Assembly (NCBI RefSeq): GCF_003350545.1
Contig: NZ_QQBA01000013.1
Location: forward strand, 1-64,000
Direction of reading: 5' to 3'
Source: Flavobacterium glaciei
GTDB lineage: Bacteria; Bacteroidota; Bacteroidia; Flavobacteriales; Flavobacteriaceae
DNA length: 64,000 bases
This document shows, piece by piece, positions 1 through 9,117 of this stretch (position 1 is the stretch's first letter; every line of letters begins with the position of its first letter). The notes below the pieces were generated by a model. The model was given only the letters and a program-made list of their open reading frames with translations. It did not search any database and was not told the origin of the DNA. Both the position numbers and the translations under genes were made by a program.

Positions 1-47
1 CGCTTATAACGGATGTTTAAAATCCTGTTATAAGCGTTTCTTTATTG
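1..47 (+). terminator. Hairpin terminator of a gene left of the window
   Basis: The arms CGCTTATAAC and GTTATAAGCG are perfectly complementary, extended by GGAT/ATCC inside the loop, and followed by a T-rich stretch. It probably ends a transcript entering from the left edge; that gene is not visible. Confidence 0.6.
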
Positions 48-163
48 TCTAAAAAACGACTCTAATCAAAATAAGCGAAGTTTTTCAGTGCCCTCCTGTA
101 ATGGTAAGGGTTTTTTTGTTTTAATGTCTTTACTTTGCATTTATTTTAAAGGCAAAATTTCAA

Positions 164-1216
164 ATGATTGATTACTTAATTATAGGTTCTGGTTTAGCGG
201 GTATTTCATTTTCAGAGATTGCTTTGCGTAATGATAAATCTATTCTGGTACTGGATAACAATTCCCAGAATTCATCTAAAATTGCTGGAGGTTTGTATAA
301 TCCTGTTATTCTAAAGCGTTTTAGTGAGGTTTGGCAAGCTCAAGAGCAATTAGAGATTATGAATGAATTTTATAATTTTTTGGAACAAAAACTAAATTGT
401 AAAATTGATTTCAAAAGTCCCATTTTAAGAAAATTTTTTTCTGTCGAAGAACAGAATAATTGGTTTGCTGCTTCGGATAAAATAGCGCTTGCTCCTTTTT
501 TATCAACAGAGTTAATTAATATAAAGTATATTGGAATAGATTCTCCCTACGGATATGGCGAAGTTTTACAAACAGGTTATGTTGATACTGCTTTGCTTTT
601 AAATAATTATGTTGAGTATCTAAAACAAGACAATTTATTTCGAGATGAAGCATTTGATTATGATGCTTTGCAAATTGAAAGTAACGGTATTCGATATAAA
701 GATATTCACGCTAAACATATCATTTTTGCAGAAGGTTTTGGTATGCATGCCAACCCTTATTTTAATAGTTTGCCTCTGGACGGAACAAAAGGGGAGCTTT
801 TTATTATTAAAGCACCTAAACTGAATTTAGATGTAATAATTAACACGAGTGTTTTTATTTTACCACTTGGGAATGATTTATTTAAGGTTGGGGCAACATA
901 TAACTGGAAAGATAAAACTGACTTACCTACAGAGGAAGGAAAAACGGAATTAGTAGATAGAATAAAAGAAATTATTAGTTGTGATTTTGATATTATTGAG
1001 CATTTTGCAGGCGTTAGACCTACGGTCAAAGATAGAAGACCATTAGTAGGAACGCATCAAAATTATGAATCAATACATATACTAAACGGTTTGGGAACAA
1101 GAGGTGTAATGCTGGGACCTGCAATGGCAAAAGCATTATTTGAAAACATTGAAAATCAATTCCCGCTAAATAAAGAAATTGATATTAAAAGATTTCAGCC
1201 CAAAAAACAGCAGTAG
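164..1216 (+). CDS. FAD-dependent oxidoreductase, DAO (DadA-like) family
   Basis: A 350-residue protein opening with a beta strand and the dinucleotide-binding motif GSGLAG (about residues 8-13), which holds FAD in the D-amino-acid oxidase/glycine oxidase fold. A second FAD-contacting region near the C-terminus contains GVRPTVKDRRP and LNGLGTRG, both typical of this family. Length and motif order fit single-domain DAO enzymes that oxidise amines or amino acids. No signal peptide is present, so it is probably cytoplasmic. The substrate cannot be read from sequence. It ends two bases from the convergent DUF983 gene and has no obvious operon partner. Confidence 0.8.
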   Translation: MIDYLIIGSGLAGISFSEIALRNDKSILVLDNNSQNSSKIAGGLYNPVILKRFSEVWQAQEQLEIMNEFYNFLEQKLNCKIDFKSPILRKFFSVEEQNNWFAASDKIALAPFLSTELINIKYIGIDSPYGYGEVLQTGYVDTALLLNNYVEYLKQDNLFRDEAFDYDALQIESNGIRYKDIHAKHIIFAEGFGMHANPYFNSLPLDGTKGELFIIKAPKLNLDVIINTSVFILPLGNDLFKVGATYNWKDKTDLPTEEGKTELVDRIKEIISCDFDIIEHFAGVRPTVKDRRPLVGTHQNYESIHILNGLGTRGVMLGPAMAKALFENIENQFPLNKEIDIKRFQPKKQQ

Positions 1217-1218
1217 TA

Positions 1219-1608
1219 TCATTTTTGGTTTGTTTTTGGGTCATAAGAAACAAACATGTTGATGTAAATATTTCTTGACCACCGCAAGACAAATGGGAAC
1301 AAGACAATAAGTGATGCAATTATAGCAATAAAAGCCACTTTTAGGCTAGACTCAAAGATTACAAATGAGATTACAAAGGTAGCTGTACCAATAGCAACAT
1401 TCAATCCGTAACTGACATACATTGCTCCATAAAAAAAAGAAGGTTCAATTTGATATTTTAAATTACAATGGCTGCAATTTTCATGCATTTTCAGGATTTT
1501 ATTGAAATGAAATGGATTTTTTTCCAAATACATACTCTCATTCTGACATTTAGGACAAGTTCCTGTTAAAATGCTATATAATTTGGATCCTTTTTTTAAC
1601 ATTTGCAA
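1219..1608 (-). CDS. DUF983 family membrane protein
   Basis: A 129-residue protein with two CxxC pairs near the N-terminus (CPKC about residue 18, CSHC about residue 45), suggesting a small zinc-ribbon-like unit, followed by two strongly hydrophobic helices (about 63-83 and 88-108). This layout matches the DUF983 family, common in Bacteroidota and Alphaproteobacteria and without an assigned function. The start could be either of two in-frame ATGs two codons apart. It converges on the FAD oxidoreductase and is divergent from the ABC-F gene. Confidence 0.8.
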   Translation of the reverse strand: MQMLKKGSKLYSILTGTCPKCQNESMYLEKNPFHFNKILKMHENCSHCNLKYQIEPSFFYGAMYVSYGLNVAIGTATFVISFVIFESSLKVAFIAIIASLIVLFPFVLRWSRNIYINMFVSYDPKTNQK

Positions 1609-1674
1609 AAAATTTAAATTTTCCTTTTTAGAGTTACAAAATTACGCATTCGAAAAGGATTAAAATAACAATAC

Positions 1675-3582
1675 ATGCTTAATATACACAATTTATCCGT
1701 TTCGTTTGGTGGTACTTATTTATTTGAAGAAGTTACCTTTCGTTTGGGGGCCGGAGACCGTGTTGGTCTTGTTGGGAAGAACGGAGCGGGAAAATCTACC
1801 ATGCTTAAAATGTTGGCGAGAGATTTTGCACCTGATTCAGGTGTTATCTCTCAGGAGAAAGATCTCCGTATGGGATTTTTACGTCAGGACATTGATTTTG
1901 AACAAGGAAGAACGGTTTTGGAAGAGGCTTATGAAGCTTTTACAGAAATAAAAATTGTTGAGAAAAAGCTCGAGGAAATCAATCATTTGTTAGTTACTAG
2001 AACGGATTATGAAAGTGATGAATACAGCCAAATAATAGAAGACCTGTCCGAATATACACACCGTTTTGAATTGTTAGGTGGTTATAACTATGTGGGTGAT
2101 ACCGAGAAAATTCTTTTGGGTTTAGGATTTAAAAGAGACGTATTCGATAATCAGACTGAGACATTTTCAGGAGGGTGGAGGATGCGTATCGAATTAGCAA
2201 AATTATTATTACAAGCCAATGATGTTTTGTTGCTGGATGAGCCTACGAATCACTTGGATATAGAAAGTATCATTTGGTTAGAAAGTTTCTTGAGAAATTA
2301 TCCTGGAGTAGTGGTAATTGTTTCGCATGATAAAATGTTTTTAGATAATGTGACCAACAGGACGATCGAAATATCTCTTGGCAAGGCTTATGATTTCAAT
2401 AAGCCATATTCTCAATATTTAGAATTGCGTCATGAAATTCGTGAGAAGCAATTGGCAACGCAAAAAAACCAAGCTAAAAAGATTGAAGAAACGGAAAAAT
2501 TAATTGAAAAATTCCGTGCTAAAGCTTCTAAAGCATCAATGGCACAATCATTAATCAAAAAATTAGATAAAGTTGAACGTATCGAAGTTGATGAAGATGA
2601 CAATTCAGTGATGAATATTACTTTTCCAGTTTCAAAAGAACCGGGAAGAGTAGTTATAGAAGCTGAAAATGTAACTAAAAGCTACGGTGATAAAACGATT
2701 TTGAAAGATATCAATTTGTTAGTGGAACGTGGAAGCAAAATTGCTTTCGTGGGACAAAATGGTCAAGGAAAATCGACTTTTATTAAAGCTATTGTTGACG
2801 AATTCGAATATAAAGGAAATATTAAGTTAGGACACAATGTACAGTTGGGTTATTTTGCTCAAAATCAGGCAGAGTATCTGGACGGCGAAATCACTTTGTT
2901 GCAAACCATGGAAGATGCTGCAGCGGATACAAACAGAATGAAAGTACGTGATATGCTGGGGTCTTTCTTGTTTCGAGGCGATGATGTAGAGAAAAAGGTA
3001 AAAGTCCTTTCTGGAGGTGAAAGAAACCGTTTGGCGTTATGTAAATTACTTTTGCAGCCCATTAATGTGCTGTTGATGGATGAGCCTACGAATCACTTGG
3101 ACATCAAATCTAAGAATGTTTTGAAAGCCGCACTTCAAAAGTTTGGTGGAACTTTATTGTTGGTTTCTCACGATAGGGATTTCTTGCAGGGAATGTCAAA
3201 TTTAGTGTATGAATTTAAAGATCAAAAAATAAAAGAATATTTAGGAGATATCAACTATTTCTTGGAGCAACGCAATATGGAAAATATGCGTGAAGTAGAG
3301 AAAAAAGATGCTCAAAAAGCGATTGCACCCAAAGAAAGTAACAAGGCTTCTTATGAAGATCAGAAAAAAGGTAAAGCTTTACAAAATAAATTGAGTAAAG
3401 TAGAGAGCCAAATCAAGCAATTAGAAAAAGACATTCAGAACGATGATAAGATGCTGACTTCTAATTATGACAAACATATTGAGGATGCTAAATTTTTTAC
3501 AGCATACAACAAGAAAAAAGCAGAGTTGGACAAATTGCTATTAGATTGGGAAGTTGTTCAGGAAGAAATAGATAATTTGTAA
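1675..3582 (+). CDS. ABC-F family ATP-binding protein
   Basis: A 635-residue soluble protein with two tandem ABC ATPase domains and no membrane segments. The first Walker A (GKNGAGKST) lies near residue 36 and the second (GQNGQGKST) near 362; the signature motifs are FSGGWRMR and LSGGERNR, and both Walker B segments read LLLDEPTNHLD or LLMDEPTNHLD. A charged linker separates the domains and a coiled coil follows about residue 560, as in the Uup branch. ABC-F proteins act on ribosomes, resolving stalled elongation or giving antibiotic protection. The exact subfamily is inferred from the C-terminal coiled coil. A strong terminator follows. Confidence 0.9.
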   Translation: MLNIHNLSVSFGGTYLFEEVTFRLGAGDRVGLVGKNGAGKSTMLKMLARDFAPDSGVISQEKDLRMGFLRQDIDFEQGRTVLEEAYEAFTEIKIVEKKLEEINHLLVTRTDYESDEYSQIIEDLSEYTHRFELLGGYNYVGDTEKILLGLGFKRDVFDNQTETFSGGWRMRIELAKLLLQANDVLLLDEPTNHLDIESIIWLESFLRNYPGVVVIVSHDKMFLDNVTNRTIEISLGKAYDFNKPYSQYLELRHEIREKQLATQKNQAKKIEETEKLIEKFRAKASKASMAQSLIKKLDKVERIEVDEDDNSVMNITFPVSKEPGRVVIEAENVTKSYGDKTILKDINLLVERGSKIAFVGQNGQGKSTFIKAIVDEFEYKGNIKLGHNVQLGYFAQNQAEYLDGEITLLQTMEDAAADTNRMKVRDMLGSFLFRGDDVEKKVKVLSGGERNRLALCKLLLQPINVLLMDEPTNHLDIKSKNVLKAALQKFGGTLLLVSHDRDFLQGMSNLVYEFKDQKIKEYLGDINYFLEQRNMENMREVEKKDAQKAIAPKESNKASYEDQKKGKALQNKLSKVESQIKQLEKDIQNDDKMLTSNYDKHIEDAKFFTAYNKKKAELDKLLLDWEVVQEEIDNL

Positions 3583-3587
3583 AAACG

Positions 3588-3619
3588 AGAGTTCCATTTT
3601 TTTTGGAACTCTTTTTTTA
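3588..3619. terminator. Bidirectional terminator between convergent genes
   Basis: AGAGTTCCA pairs with TGGAACTCT around a T-rich loop and is followed by seven Ts. It separates the ABC-F gene from the convergent App1-like gene, whose stop codon lies at its right edge. Confidence 0.8.
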
Positions 3620-4585
3620 TACAATAATTCGAATCATTTTTGAATGCTCTATGGCTTCGCTACTATTTTGAAAATAGCAAACAGAAACGTTCAAGGTTTC
3701 TAAATTTTTTAAAATCGCAGTTACTTTCACTTTTTTAGTTTTTCCAGTTTGTCGAATGTAAACAGCTTTTACAGTTACTGGAAAAATTTTGCAAATTGCC
3801 TCGTATAGAAATGGATCGTGTTGCGAATCGTCACCAAGAAGTACATATTCTAAATTGGGATAAAATTCTAAAATGTGTTTTATTTTGTAAAACTTATGAT
3901 TGTGATTGCCTCTGCCAGTCAAGAAAAAATCAGTGAGACTTGTTTTAATATCCTTTAATAATAATACTGCTTTTGGAAGTTTATGAATTTCGGTGAATTT
4001 TGTTATAAAACGATATAGGTTCCATTCGCTGCTGGAAACATAGAAAAAAGCATTGAATTCCTCTTTATTTTCCCTTCCGGCAGTACTTAAAGCCTGATAG
4101 TGTGTCACAACATCTTCATAGATTTTTCTTTTGTTTACATTTTTAAATAATAAAACATATAATTTTTTTAATGGATTCATCGTGTGCGAAACTAAAAAAG
4201 TATCGTCAATGTCAGATATGATTCCTAAATTTCCTTTGTGAGGACGGATGTAGCTGTCTCGGGTTGTTATGGATTCATTTTTGTAAACAATACTTACTTC
4301 ATAATCAATCCATCCATAATTAGTGTTTTGATCTAATGGAATACAAAATTTAAAATAACCATCTACTAATGTTTTGGTATGAATTTTGGCATTGTTGTGT
4401 TCTAAGTAAACATCGGCGTTGGCCTGTGTTTTTATTTGAAACATTTTAATTACCGAAGTAGCATTTTTTAGGTTTTTTTTCTGAAAATTATATTCTTGAA
4501 TTGTTGTTGGTTTAAAAACATGTCCCATCACAATCAATTCCTGTTCATTAGCATAGCCTCGATATAATTTTAAAATTGGTTTCAT
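3617..4585 (-). CDS. App1-like phosphatidate phosphatase domain protein (DUF2183)
   Basis: A 322-residue protein. Residues 125-129 (DIDDT, within SDIDDTF) form the DxDxT catalytic motif of haloacid-dehalogenase-type Mg2+ phosphatases, in the sequence context of the App1/DUF2183 family. A second motif region, LGDDSQHDP near residue 252, supplies the family's acidic metal ligands. The N-terminal 110 residues look like a beta-rich domain. Yeast App1 converts phosphatidic acid to diacylglycerol; the bacterial substrate is inferred. The gene is divergent from a diacylglycerol-kinase-like gene less than 70 bases away, which strengthens a lipid role. Confidence 0.8.
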   Translation of the reverse strand: MKPILKLYRGYANEQELIVMGHVFKPTTIQEYNFQKKNLKNATSVIKMFQIKTQANADVYLEHNNAKIHTKTLVDGYFKFCIPLDQNTNYGWIDYEVSIVYKNESITTRDSYIRPHKGNLGIISDIDDTFLVSHTMNPLKKLYVLLFKNVNKRKIYEDVVTHYQALSTAGRENKEEFNAFFYVSSSEWNLYRFITKFTEIHKLPKAVLLLKDIKTSLTDFFLTGRGNHNHKFYKIKHILEFYPNLEYVLLGDDSQHDPFLYEAICKIFPVTVKAVYIRQTGKTKKVKVTAILKNLETLNVSVCYFQNSSEAIEHSKMIRIIV

Positions 4586-4649
4586 TTATTGTAGTACTTT
4601 TGAATGTTGTTGAAATTAATTGTTTTTAATCAATAAAAGAAGAAAAAGT

Positions 4650-5528
4650 TTGAAAAAGAATATTTTGCTGGTTGTAAATCCTATCTCTGGCGATGTTGAC
4701 AAATTAGAGTTAATTGATGCAACAACAATTTTTGCAGGAAACCAAAATTTAAATCTTGTAATTTATAATACTTCCGGGACATCAGATATTGAAAATATAA
4801 AAGCATTATATAATACCTATCTCCCGGAACGAATTATAGTCGCTGGTGGTGACGGAACAATAAAAATGGTTGCTGAAGCCATGGAAACGCATGATGTTGT
4901 TATTGGAATTTTACCGGCTGGGTCTGCAAATGGTTTAGCTGTAGATTTAAATTTACCAACCACAACCGAAGAAAACTTAGAAATAGCTTTCTTAAATGAT
5001 TATATGGAAATTGATATGATTTCCATTAATGGTAAAAAAAGTATTCATTTAAGTGATTTGGGTGTAAATGCAGAATTGATTAAGAATTATGAAAGCGGTA
5101 GCATAAGAGGCAAATGGGGTTATGCTTTGCAAACAGTATCAACCTTGATTGATTTAGATGACCCGTTTATTGCAACCATCACCGGAGATTTCCCTACTAT
5201 TGAATGTGAGGCAAGAATGATTGTCATTGCCAATTCGCAAAAATATGGAACTGGAGTTTCCATAAATCCAAATGGCGTAATGGACGATGGTAAATTTGAA
5301 TTGGTTATCTTAAAAAATATGGATTTACTTGTATTGGGTAAAATCATTACCGGAAATATGCCTGTGGACAACATTGATGTTGAAATAATTTCTACTAATA
5401 AAGCGGTTGTCACTACCAACATTCCCGTTAGTTTTCAGATTGACGGTGAATATTGTGGAAAAGAAACAAAATTGGATATCCACATTTTACCAAAACAAAT
5501 GAAAGTAGCGGTTTCCAAAATTAAATAG
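4650..5528 (+). CDS. Diacylglycerol/lipid kinase family protein (DAGK catalytic domain)
   Basis: The protein begins with the strand ILLVVNPISG and carries GGDGT, the nucleotide-binding motif of the DAGK/sphingosine-kinase fold, followed by LPAGSANGLA, the family's second glycine-rich motif. The C-terminal half is the usual beta-sandwich. About 292 residues, normal for YegS/BmrU-type kinases that phosphorylate diacylglycerol or related lipids. The start is a TTG at 4650, which gives the family-typical beginning MKKN; another in-frame TTG at 4620 would add ten basic residues. It is divergent from the lipid phosphatase gene. Confidence 0.85.
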   Translation: MKKNILLVVNPISGDVDKLELIDATTIFAGNQNLNLVIYNTSGTSDIENIKALYNTYLPERIIVAGGDGTIKMVAEAMETHDVVIGILPAGSANGLAVDLNLPTTTEENLEIAFLNDYMEIDMISINGKKSIHLSDLGVNAELIKNYESGSIRGKWGYALQTVSTLIDLDDPFIATITGDFPTIECEARMIVIANSQKYGTGVSINPNGVMDDGKFELVILKNMDLLVLGKIITGNMPVDNIDVEIISTNKAVVTTNIPVSFQIDGEYCGKETKLDIHILPKQMKVAVSKIK

Positions 5529-5534
5529 TTGGTA

Positions 5535-6707
5535 CTATTTAAATGGGTTTCGTTCTTGCCAATTGGTTTCGGGTTCTAAATATCTAAATATTTTTGACAT
5601 GTACAAATTGACTATTTGATTGCTATGGGCAATAAATCCATACATTTTTACAGGCTTAGCACCTACCGAGCTTTTAATTTCCAATGCAGTTCTTGCAAAT
5701 ATGATTTCCTTAAAGCCTTTATTTATGGAATATGCTATCATATCATACAACATATTTAAATACAACATTTTTTCGCGTTGAATACTTTCATCATACCCAA
5801 GAAAATAGGTATCCATAACAAGACCGTTTTTTATTAAAGTATTAAATCCGATTAATTTTTCATCAATAAAATAGCCATAAAAAAGAAATTTGTCTTTAAA
5901 TATTTCTTTGAAAACTCTAAAGTGGTTTTTGGGTAGGAAAAAAGTATTGAAAGGAGCATTTTGGGCAACATGAAGGTACAAATCATAAATTGTATCTTCT
6001 AGTGCAATAATATCCTCTAAATGCATTTTCTTTTTCTCAATAACGGTGGCTTTTTTTCGGGCTCGCTTGTATTGGTCCCTGTATTTTTTTGAAAGTGAGT
6101 CTATGTAATCTTGTTCTGATTTCCAGTTCTTATCAATTTTGAAAACCATATTAGGTTGTGTCGAAAACTGATAGTCATTTTTAAATTCAGGAATATCAAA
6201 ATTCGCAATATCTTCTTTGTGGAAATCTTTATAAGTGGTAATATGAATTTTTTTTCCTTTGGATTGAAAAATCTTTTCCAATGCTGATGCAGCTGATCTC
6301 AAGGCAAGTATAGCTTTCTTTTTATCAATAGATTCAGAAAAAGCAAAAGAATTTTGCCCTGTTAGCATGTTGTTTCCAATTACAAGAACATGAGACCCAA
6401 AATTCCTGAAAACTAAATTTCGAACAATAGTTTTAATGCATTTGTCTCTGTCTCCAAAAGATTTCAGTAGATTTAAATCTAAAAATTGAGAAAGTGCAAT
6501 ACCAACTAAAGTTTCATTTTCAAATAATCCAATGAAATGGCATACCATATTTTCTGGAGGTGATTTTTCTAAGATTTCTAGATACTTTTTGGATAAAAAA
6601 ACGGTTGAAACAGCTAAGTCATCCCAGTTAGAAGGAAGTTGTGCTGTAGCATTATAAATTCTAAAAGAATAATGTGTTGTCAAGATTGAAGAGAAATTTT
6701 TTTTCAA
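5535..6707 (-). CDS. GNAT-fold acyltransferase (BioF2/FemAB-like)
   Basis: A 390-residue protein without signal peptide. Its middle holds YIDSLSKKYRDQYKRARKK, a sequence typical of proteins with the Acetyltransf_6 (BioF2-like) domain, followed by strands resembling the acyl-CoA-binding half of a GNAT fold (FYGYFIDEKLIGFNTLI and similar). Such proteins transfer acyl or aminoacyl groups; the acceptor is unknown here. It converges on the lipid kinase six bases away. A peptidoglycan-related role (FemAB-like) is possible but not shown. Confidence 0.65.
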   Translation of the reverse strand: MKKNFSSILTTHYSFRIYNATAQLPSNWDDLAVSTVFLSKKYLEILEKSPPENMVCHFIGLFENETLVGIALSQFLDLNLLKSFGDRDKCIKTIVRNLVFRNFGSHVLVIGNNMLTGQNSFAFSESIDKKKAILALRSAASALEKIFQSKGKKIHITTYKDFHKEDIANFDIPEFKNDYQFSTQPNMVFKIDKNWKSEQDYIDSLSKKYRDQYKRARKKATVIEKKKMHLEDIIALEDTIYDLYLHVAQNAPFNTFFLPKNHFRVFKEIFKDKFLFYGYFIDEKLIGFNTLIKNGLVMDTYFLGYDESIQREKMLYLNMLYDMIAYSINKGFKEIIFARTALEIKSSVGAKPVKMYGFIAHSNQIVNLYMSKIFRYLEPETNWQERNPFK

Positions 6708-6782
6708 AATTAGTTAATAAAGTTAAAGTATTTCTCAATGGCTCCTAATTAACTATCTTTATTTAAACTATAAAAATATATT

Positions 6783-7061
6783 ATGAAAACCTATTCAACA
6801 GATACAATTCAATCAAAGTTAAAAGAGCTAAAAGACTGGCAGTTTGAAGCAGATGGAATAGAGAAAAAGTTTGTTTTTTCAGATTTTACTCAAGCATTAG
6901 GTTTTATAGTTCAAGTAGGATGTATGGCCGAAAAAAGAAATCACCATCCAGAATTATTTAATGTTTATAATAAGGTAACAATTAGACTTACTACACATGA
7001 TGCAAATGGTGTTACAGATAAAGATTTAGATTTAGCCGAAGCCATTGAGGCAATACCTTAA
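6783..7061 (+). CDS. phhB: 4a-hydroxytetrahydrobiopterin dehydratase
   Basis: A 92-residue protein of the pterin-4a-carbinolamine dehydratase (DCoH/PhhB) family. The family active-site histidines are visible as HH at residues 54-55 (KRNHHPE) and H72 (TTHDANGVT), and the C-terminal helix reads DLDLAEAIE. The enzyme dehydrates the 4a-hydroxy pterin formed by aromatic amino acid hydroxylases so that the cofactor can be reduced again. Its natural partner, a PhhA-type hydroxylase, lies at 25170-26927, about 18 kb away and not in the same operon. Confidence 0.93.
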   Translation: MKTYSTDTIQSKLKELKDWQFEADGIEKKFVFSDFTQALGFIVQVGCMAEKRNHHPELFNVYNKVTIRLTTHDANGVTDKDLDLAEAIEAIP

Positions 7062-7066
7062 AAAAC

Positions 7067-7109
7067 AAATTTCGTCTTGAAATATTCTTAGACGAAATTT
7101 ATTTTTTTT
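7067..7109. terminator. Bidirectional terminator after phhB
   Basis: AAATTTCGTC pairs with GACGAAATTT, followed by ATTTTTTTT. It lies between convergent phhB and the DUF1761 gene. Confidence 0.8.
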
Positions 7110-7116
7110 TGAAAAA

Positions 7117-7599
7117 TTATTTCCAAGCACAAATAATTCCTCCCATAATCATAAAGCATACAATCCAGAAACCACCAGTAACAAGTGTGTATTTGAAGCT
7201 TCTTCTTTCATATAGCGCATTAGTTCCTATAAGAGGTAATGCTAAAAACAGCCCAGTCATAAAGCCATGCAAAGCTCCGTGCTTGAAGGATCTAAATGCT
7301 AATCCATAGTCAGCCATGAATGCATCGTAAGAAGGTTTTGCGATAGTAAGATCTCCGCCAACCATTCCTAGAGCTCCAAATTGATGTATTGTTAACATTT
7401 GAAGGATTAAACTAATGAAAAATGCATAAAATAATGACAATCCAAATATCAGGAGCATATTTCCTGCTTTCATATTTTCTTCCGTCAAGCCGGATTCTTT
7501 CATCCAAATTGTTCCAAAAACTTTTGGATTGTACCAAACAAATCCTACTACAAGTGTTGATAAAGCAGCGACAAAAAGCGCTAGAAAATTGATTTCCAT
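7117..7599 (-). CDS. DUF1761 family membrane protein
   Basis: A 160-residue protein with four hydrophobic helices (about residues 3-23, 47-70, 105-125 and 137-157). The N-terminal helix continues into VVGFVWYNPKVFGTIWMKESGLTEE, the hallmark of the DUF1761 family; WYNPKVFG is especially diagnostic. The family has no established function. It is monocistronic by spacing and converges on phhB. Confidence 0.8.
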   Translation of the reverse strand: MEINFLALFVAALSTLVVGFVWYNPKVFGTIWMKESGLTEENMKAGNMLLIFGLSLFYAFFISLILQMLTIHQFGALGMVGGDLTIAKPSYDAFMADYGLAFRSFKHGALHGFMTGLFLALPLIGTNALYERRSFKYTLVTGGFWIVCFMIMGGIICAWK

Positions 7600-7715
7600 A
7601 TAATTGGGTTTAAAGATTAGTAATCAAATTTAGTTAATTTATGTGATATTAAGAAAATGAGATTTATTGTAAGATATTGCTCTATAAAAAATATAAATTA
7701 GTGTATTTCGTCGAT

Positions 7716-7723
7716 TATATTTG
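7716..7723 (+). promoter_or_regulatory. Possible TAnnTTTG -7 element for the LRR gene
   Basis: TATATTTG matches the Bacteroidota -7 consensus and lies 57 bases before the ATG at 7781. No clear TTG sits at the usual 17-23 base distance upstream, so this is tentative. Confidence 0.35.
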
Positions 7724-7780
7724 TCAACAAACTAACTTTTATTTAATTTTATAATTGATAAAGAAAAAAAACCAACGACT

Positions 7781-8635
7781 ATGAGAAATATTACTACTTT
7801 ATTTTTAACACTTTTGTTCTCATTTCAAATGTTAGCTGATGTGTCTCAATCAGAGAAAGAAGCGTTAGTAAAACTGTATCAATCTACAAATGGAGGTCAG
7901 TGGAAAGTAAAATGGGATTTAGAATCACCAATTTCTACATGGCATGGTGTTAAATTACAAGACAATAAAGTAATTTCCCTTAATTTAGATAATAACAATT
8001 TGGTTGGTGAAATTCCTGAAGAAATTTTAAACTTAGTAAGTTTACAAAAATTGGATTTGCACAAAAATAAAATTTCAGGAACTATACCTTCGGCTATAGG
8101 AAAATTAAAAGAAATGAAAGAACTGAATCTTTCTTTTAATAAATTGTCAGGAACAATTCCAGCTTCAATTTGTGAAATGAGTAATTTGAAAAATTTAGAA
8201 TTGTATATGAATGCAATTTCAGGGGAGTTACCTATGCAAATAGGAGCTTTGAAGCAATTAGAGATTTTATCATTGTTCAATAATGAAATTGTAGGTGAAA
8301 TACCGAATTCGCTTTATGATATTAAAACAATAAAAACATTACTTCTTAACAGTAATAAACTTGTAGGAGAATTAAGTTCTGAAATAGAAAATATGACGTC
8401 TCTTGAAAACCTTAGTTTATTCGATAATAAAATGAATGGTCAAGTTCCTTTAGAGCTTGAGAAATTAGATAAATTGAAAGAAATGAATATTTCCTATAAT
8501 ATGTTTGATGGTTTTATAACTAGAGATTTAGCGGTATTAGATACGTTGAATATGACAATGATAAATAATAAAGGAGTTGCGGTTTTGTTAGAAGTAAATA
8601 CTATTAAAAATACTGCTATTGCCTCTGAAGATTAG
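7781..8635 (+). CDS. Secreted plant-type leucine-rich repeat protein
   Basis: A 284-residue protein with an N-terminal signal peptide (hydrophobic about residues 5-18). An LRR N-terminal cap follows (EKEALVKLYQSTNGGQW ... WHGV), then about seven 24-residue repeats of the plant-specific pattern LxxLxLxxNxxxGxIP, for example LNLSFNKLSGTIP. Such repeats make a curved binding scaffold. Unlike many flavobacterial LRR proteins it lacks a T9SS sorting domain, so Sec export to the periplasm or outside is likely. Ligand unknown. A strong terminator follows. Confidence 0.85.
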   Translation: MRNITTLFLTLLFSFQMLADVSQSEKEALVKLYQSTNGGQWKVKWDLESPISTWHGVKLQDNKVISLNLDNNNLVGEIPEEILNLVSLQKLDLHKNKISGTIPSAIGKLKEMKELNLSFNKLSGTIPASICEMSNLKNLELYMNAISGELPMQIGALKQLEILSLFNNEIVGEIPNSLYDIKTIKTLLLNSNKLVGELSSEIENMTSLENLSLFDNKMNGQVPLELEKLDKLKEMNISYNMFDGFITRDLAVLDTLNMTMINNKGVAVLLEVNTIKNTAIASED

Positions 8636-8708
8636 CATGCAAATATCAAAGAGTTTGACTATTATTTGATATTAAATATTTAGTTGTTTAATAAACTTAG
8701 TTTGTCTG

Positions 8709-8739
8709 AACCTGTGAAGCTTGCTTCTCAGGTTTTTTT
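8709..8739 (+). terminator. Terminator after the LRR gene
   Basis: AACCTG pairs with CAGGTT and an inner GAAGC pairs with GCTTC, followed by seven Ts. The rest of 8636-8936 is A+T-rich with no supportable gene. Confidence 0.8.
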
Positions 8740-8936
8740 GTTAAATTACATTAGAGTTTAGAATTAAAAAAAATATCTTTTAAGATTGATTTAATGCTCT
8801 TGGAAGTATAACGGAAGTACTTTTTTTATTACTTAAGTTTGAATTCTTTTCAAGAATATATAATGCTGAAAACAAATTTATAATTGCTTAAGATTTTTAA
8901 ATAGAAAAAGCTCCAGATTTCTCTGAAGCTTTCTAG

Positions 8937-9009
8937 TAGCGGGAACAGGACTCGAACCTGTGACCTTCGGGTTATGAGCCCGACGAGCTGCCTACTGCTC
9001 TATCCCGCG
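8937..9009 (-). tRNA. Initiator tRNA-fMet (CAT), copy 1
   Basis: The minus strand folds into a 73-nt cloverleaf with anticodon CAT. Three features mark it as initiator and not elongator tRNA-Met: an unpaired first position (C1 opposite T72), three consecutive G-C pairs at the base of the anticodon stem (GGG/CCC), and A11-T24 in the D stem. The T loop is TTCGAGT. CCA is not encoded; the genome reads CTA after A73. By position it would be transcribed after copy 2. Confidence 0.95.
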
Positions 9010-9044
9010 ATGTGCGTTTTGTAATCTCAATAAGGCTACCTTAG

Positions 9045-9117
9045 TAGCGGGAACAGGACTCGAACCTGTGACCTTCGGGTTATGAGCCCGACGAGCTGCC
9101 TACTGCTCTATCCCGCG
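9045..9117 (-). tRNA. Initiator tRNA-fMet (CAT), copy 2
   Basis: Identical in all 73 positions to copy 1 and 35 bases from it, on the same strand, with the same C1/T72 mismatch, GGG/CCC anticodon stem and A11-T24 pair. The pair is probably co-transcribed leftward. The spacer between the copies shows no other feature. Confidence 0.95.

Noticed and set aside
7109..7309. A 66-residue plus-strand frame
   Set aside because: It is antisense to the DUF1761 membrane protein.
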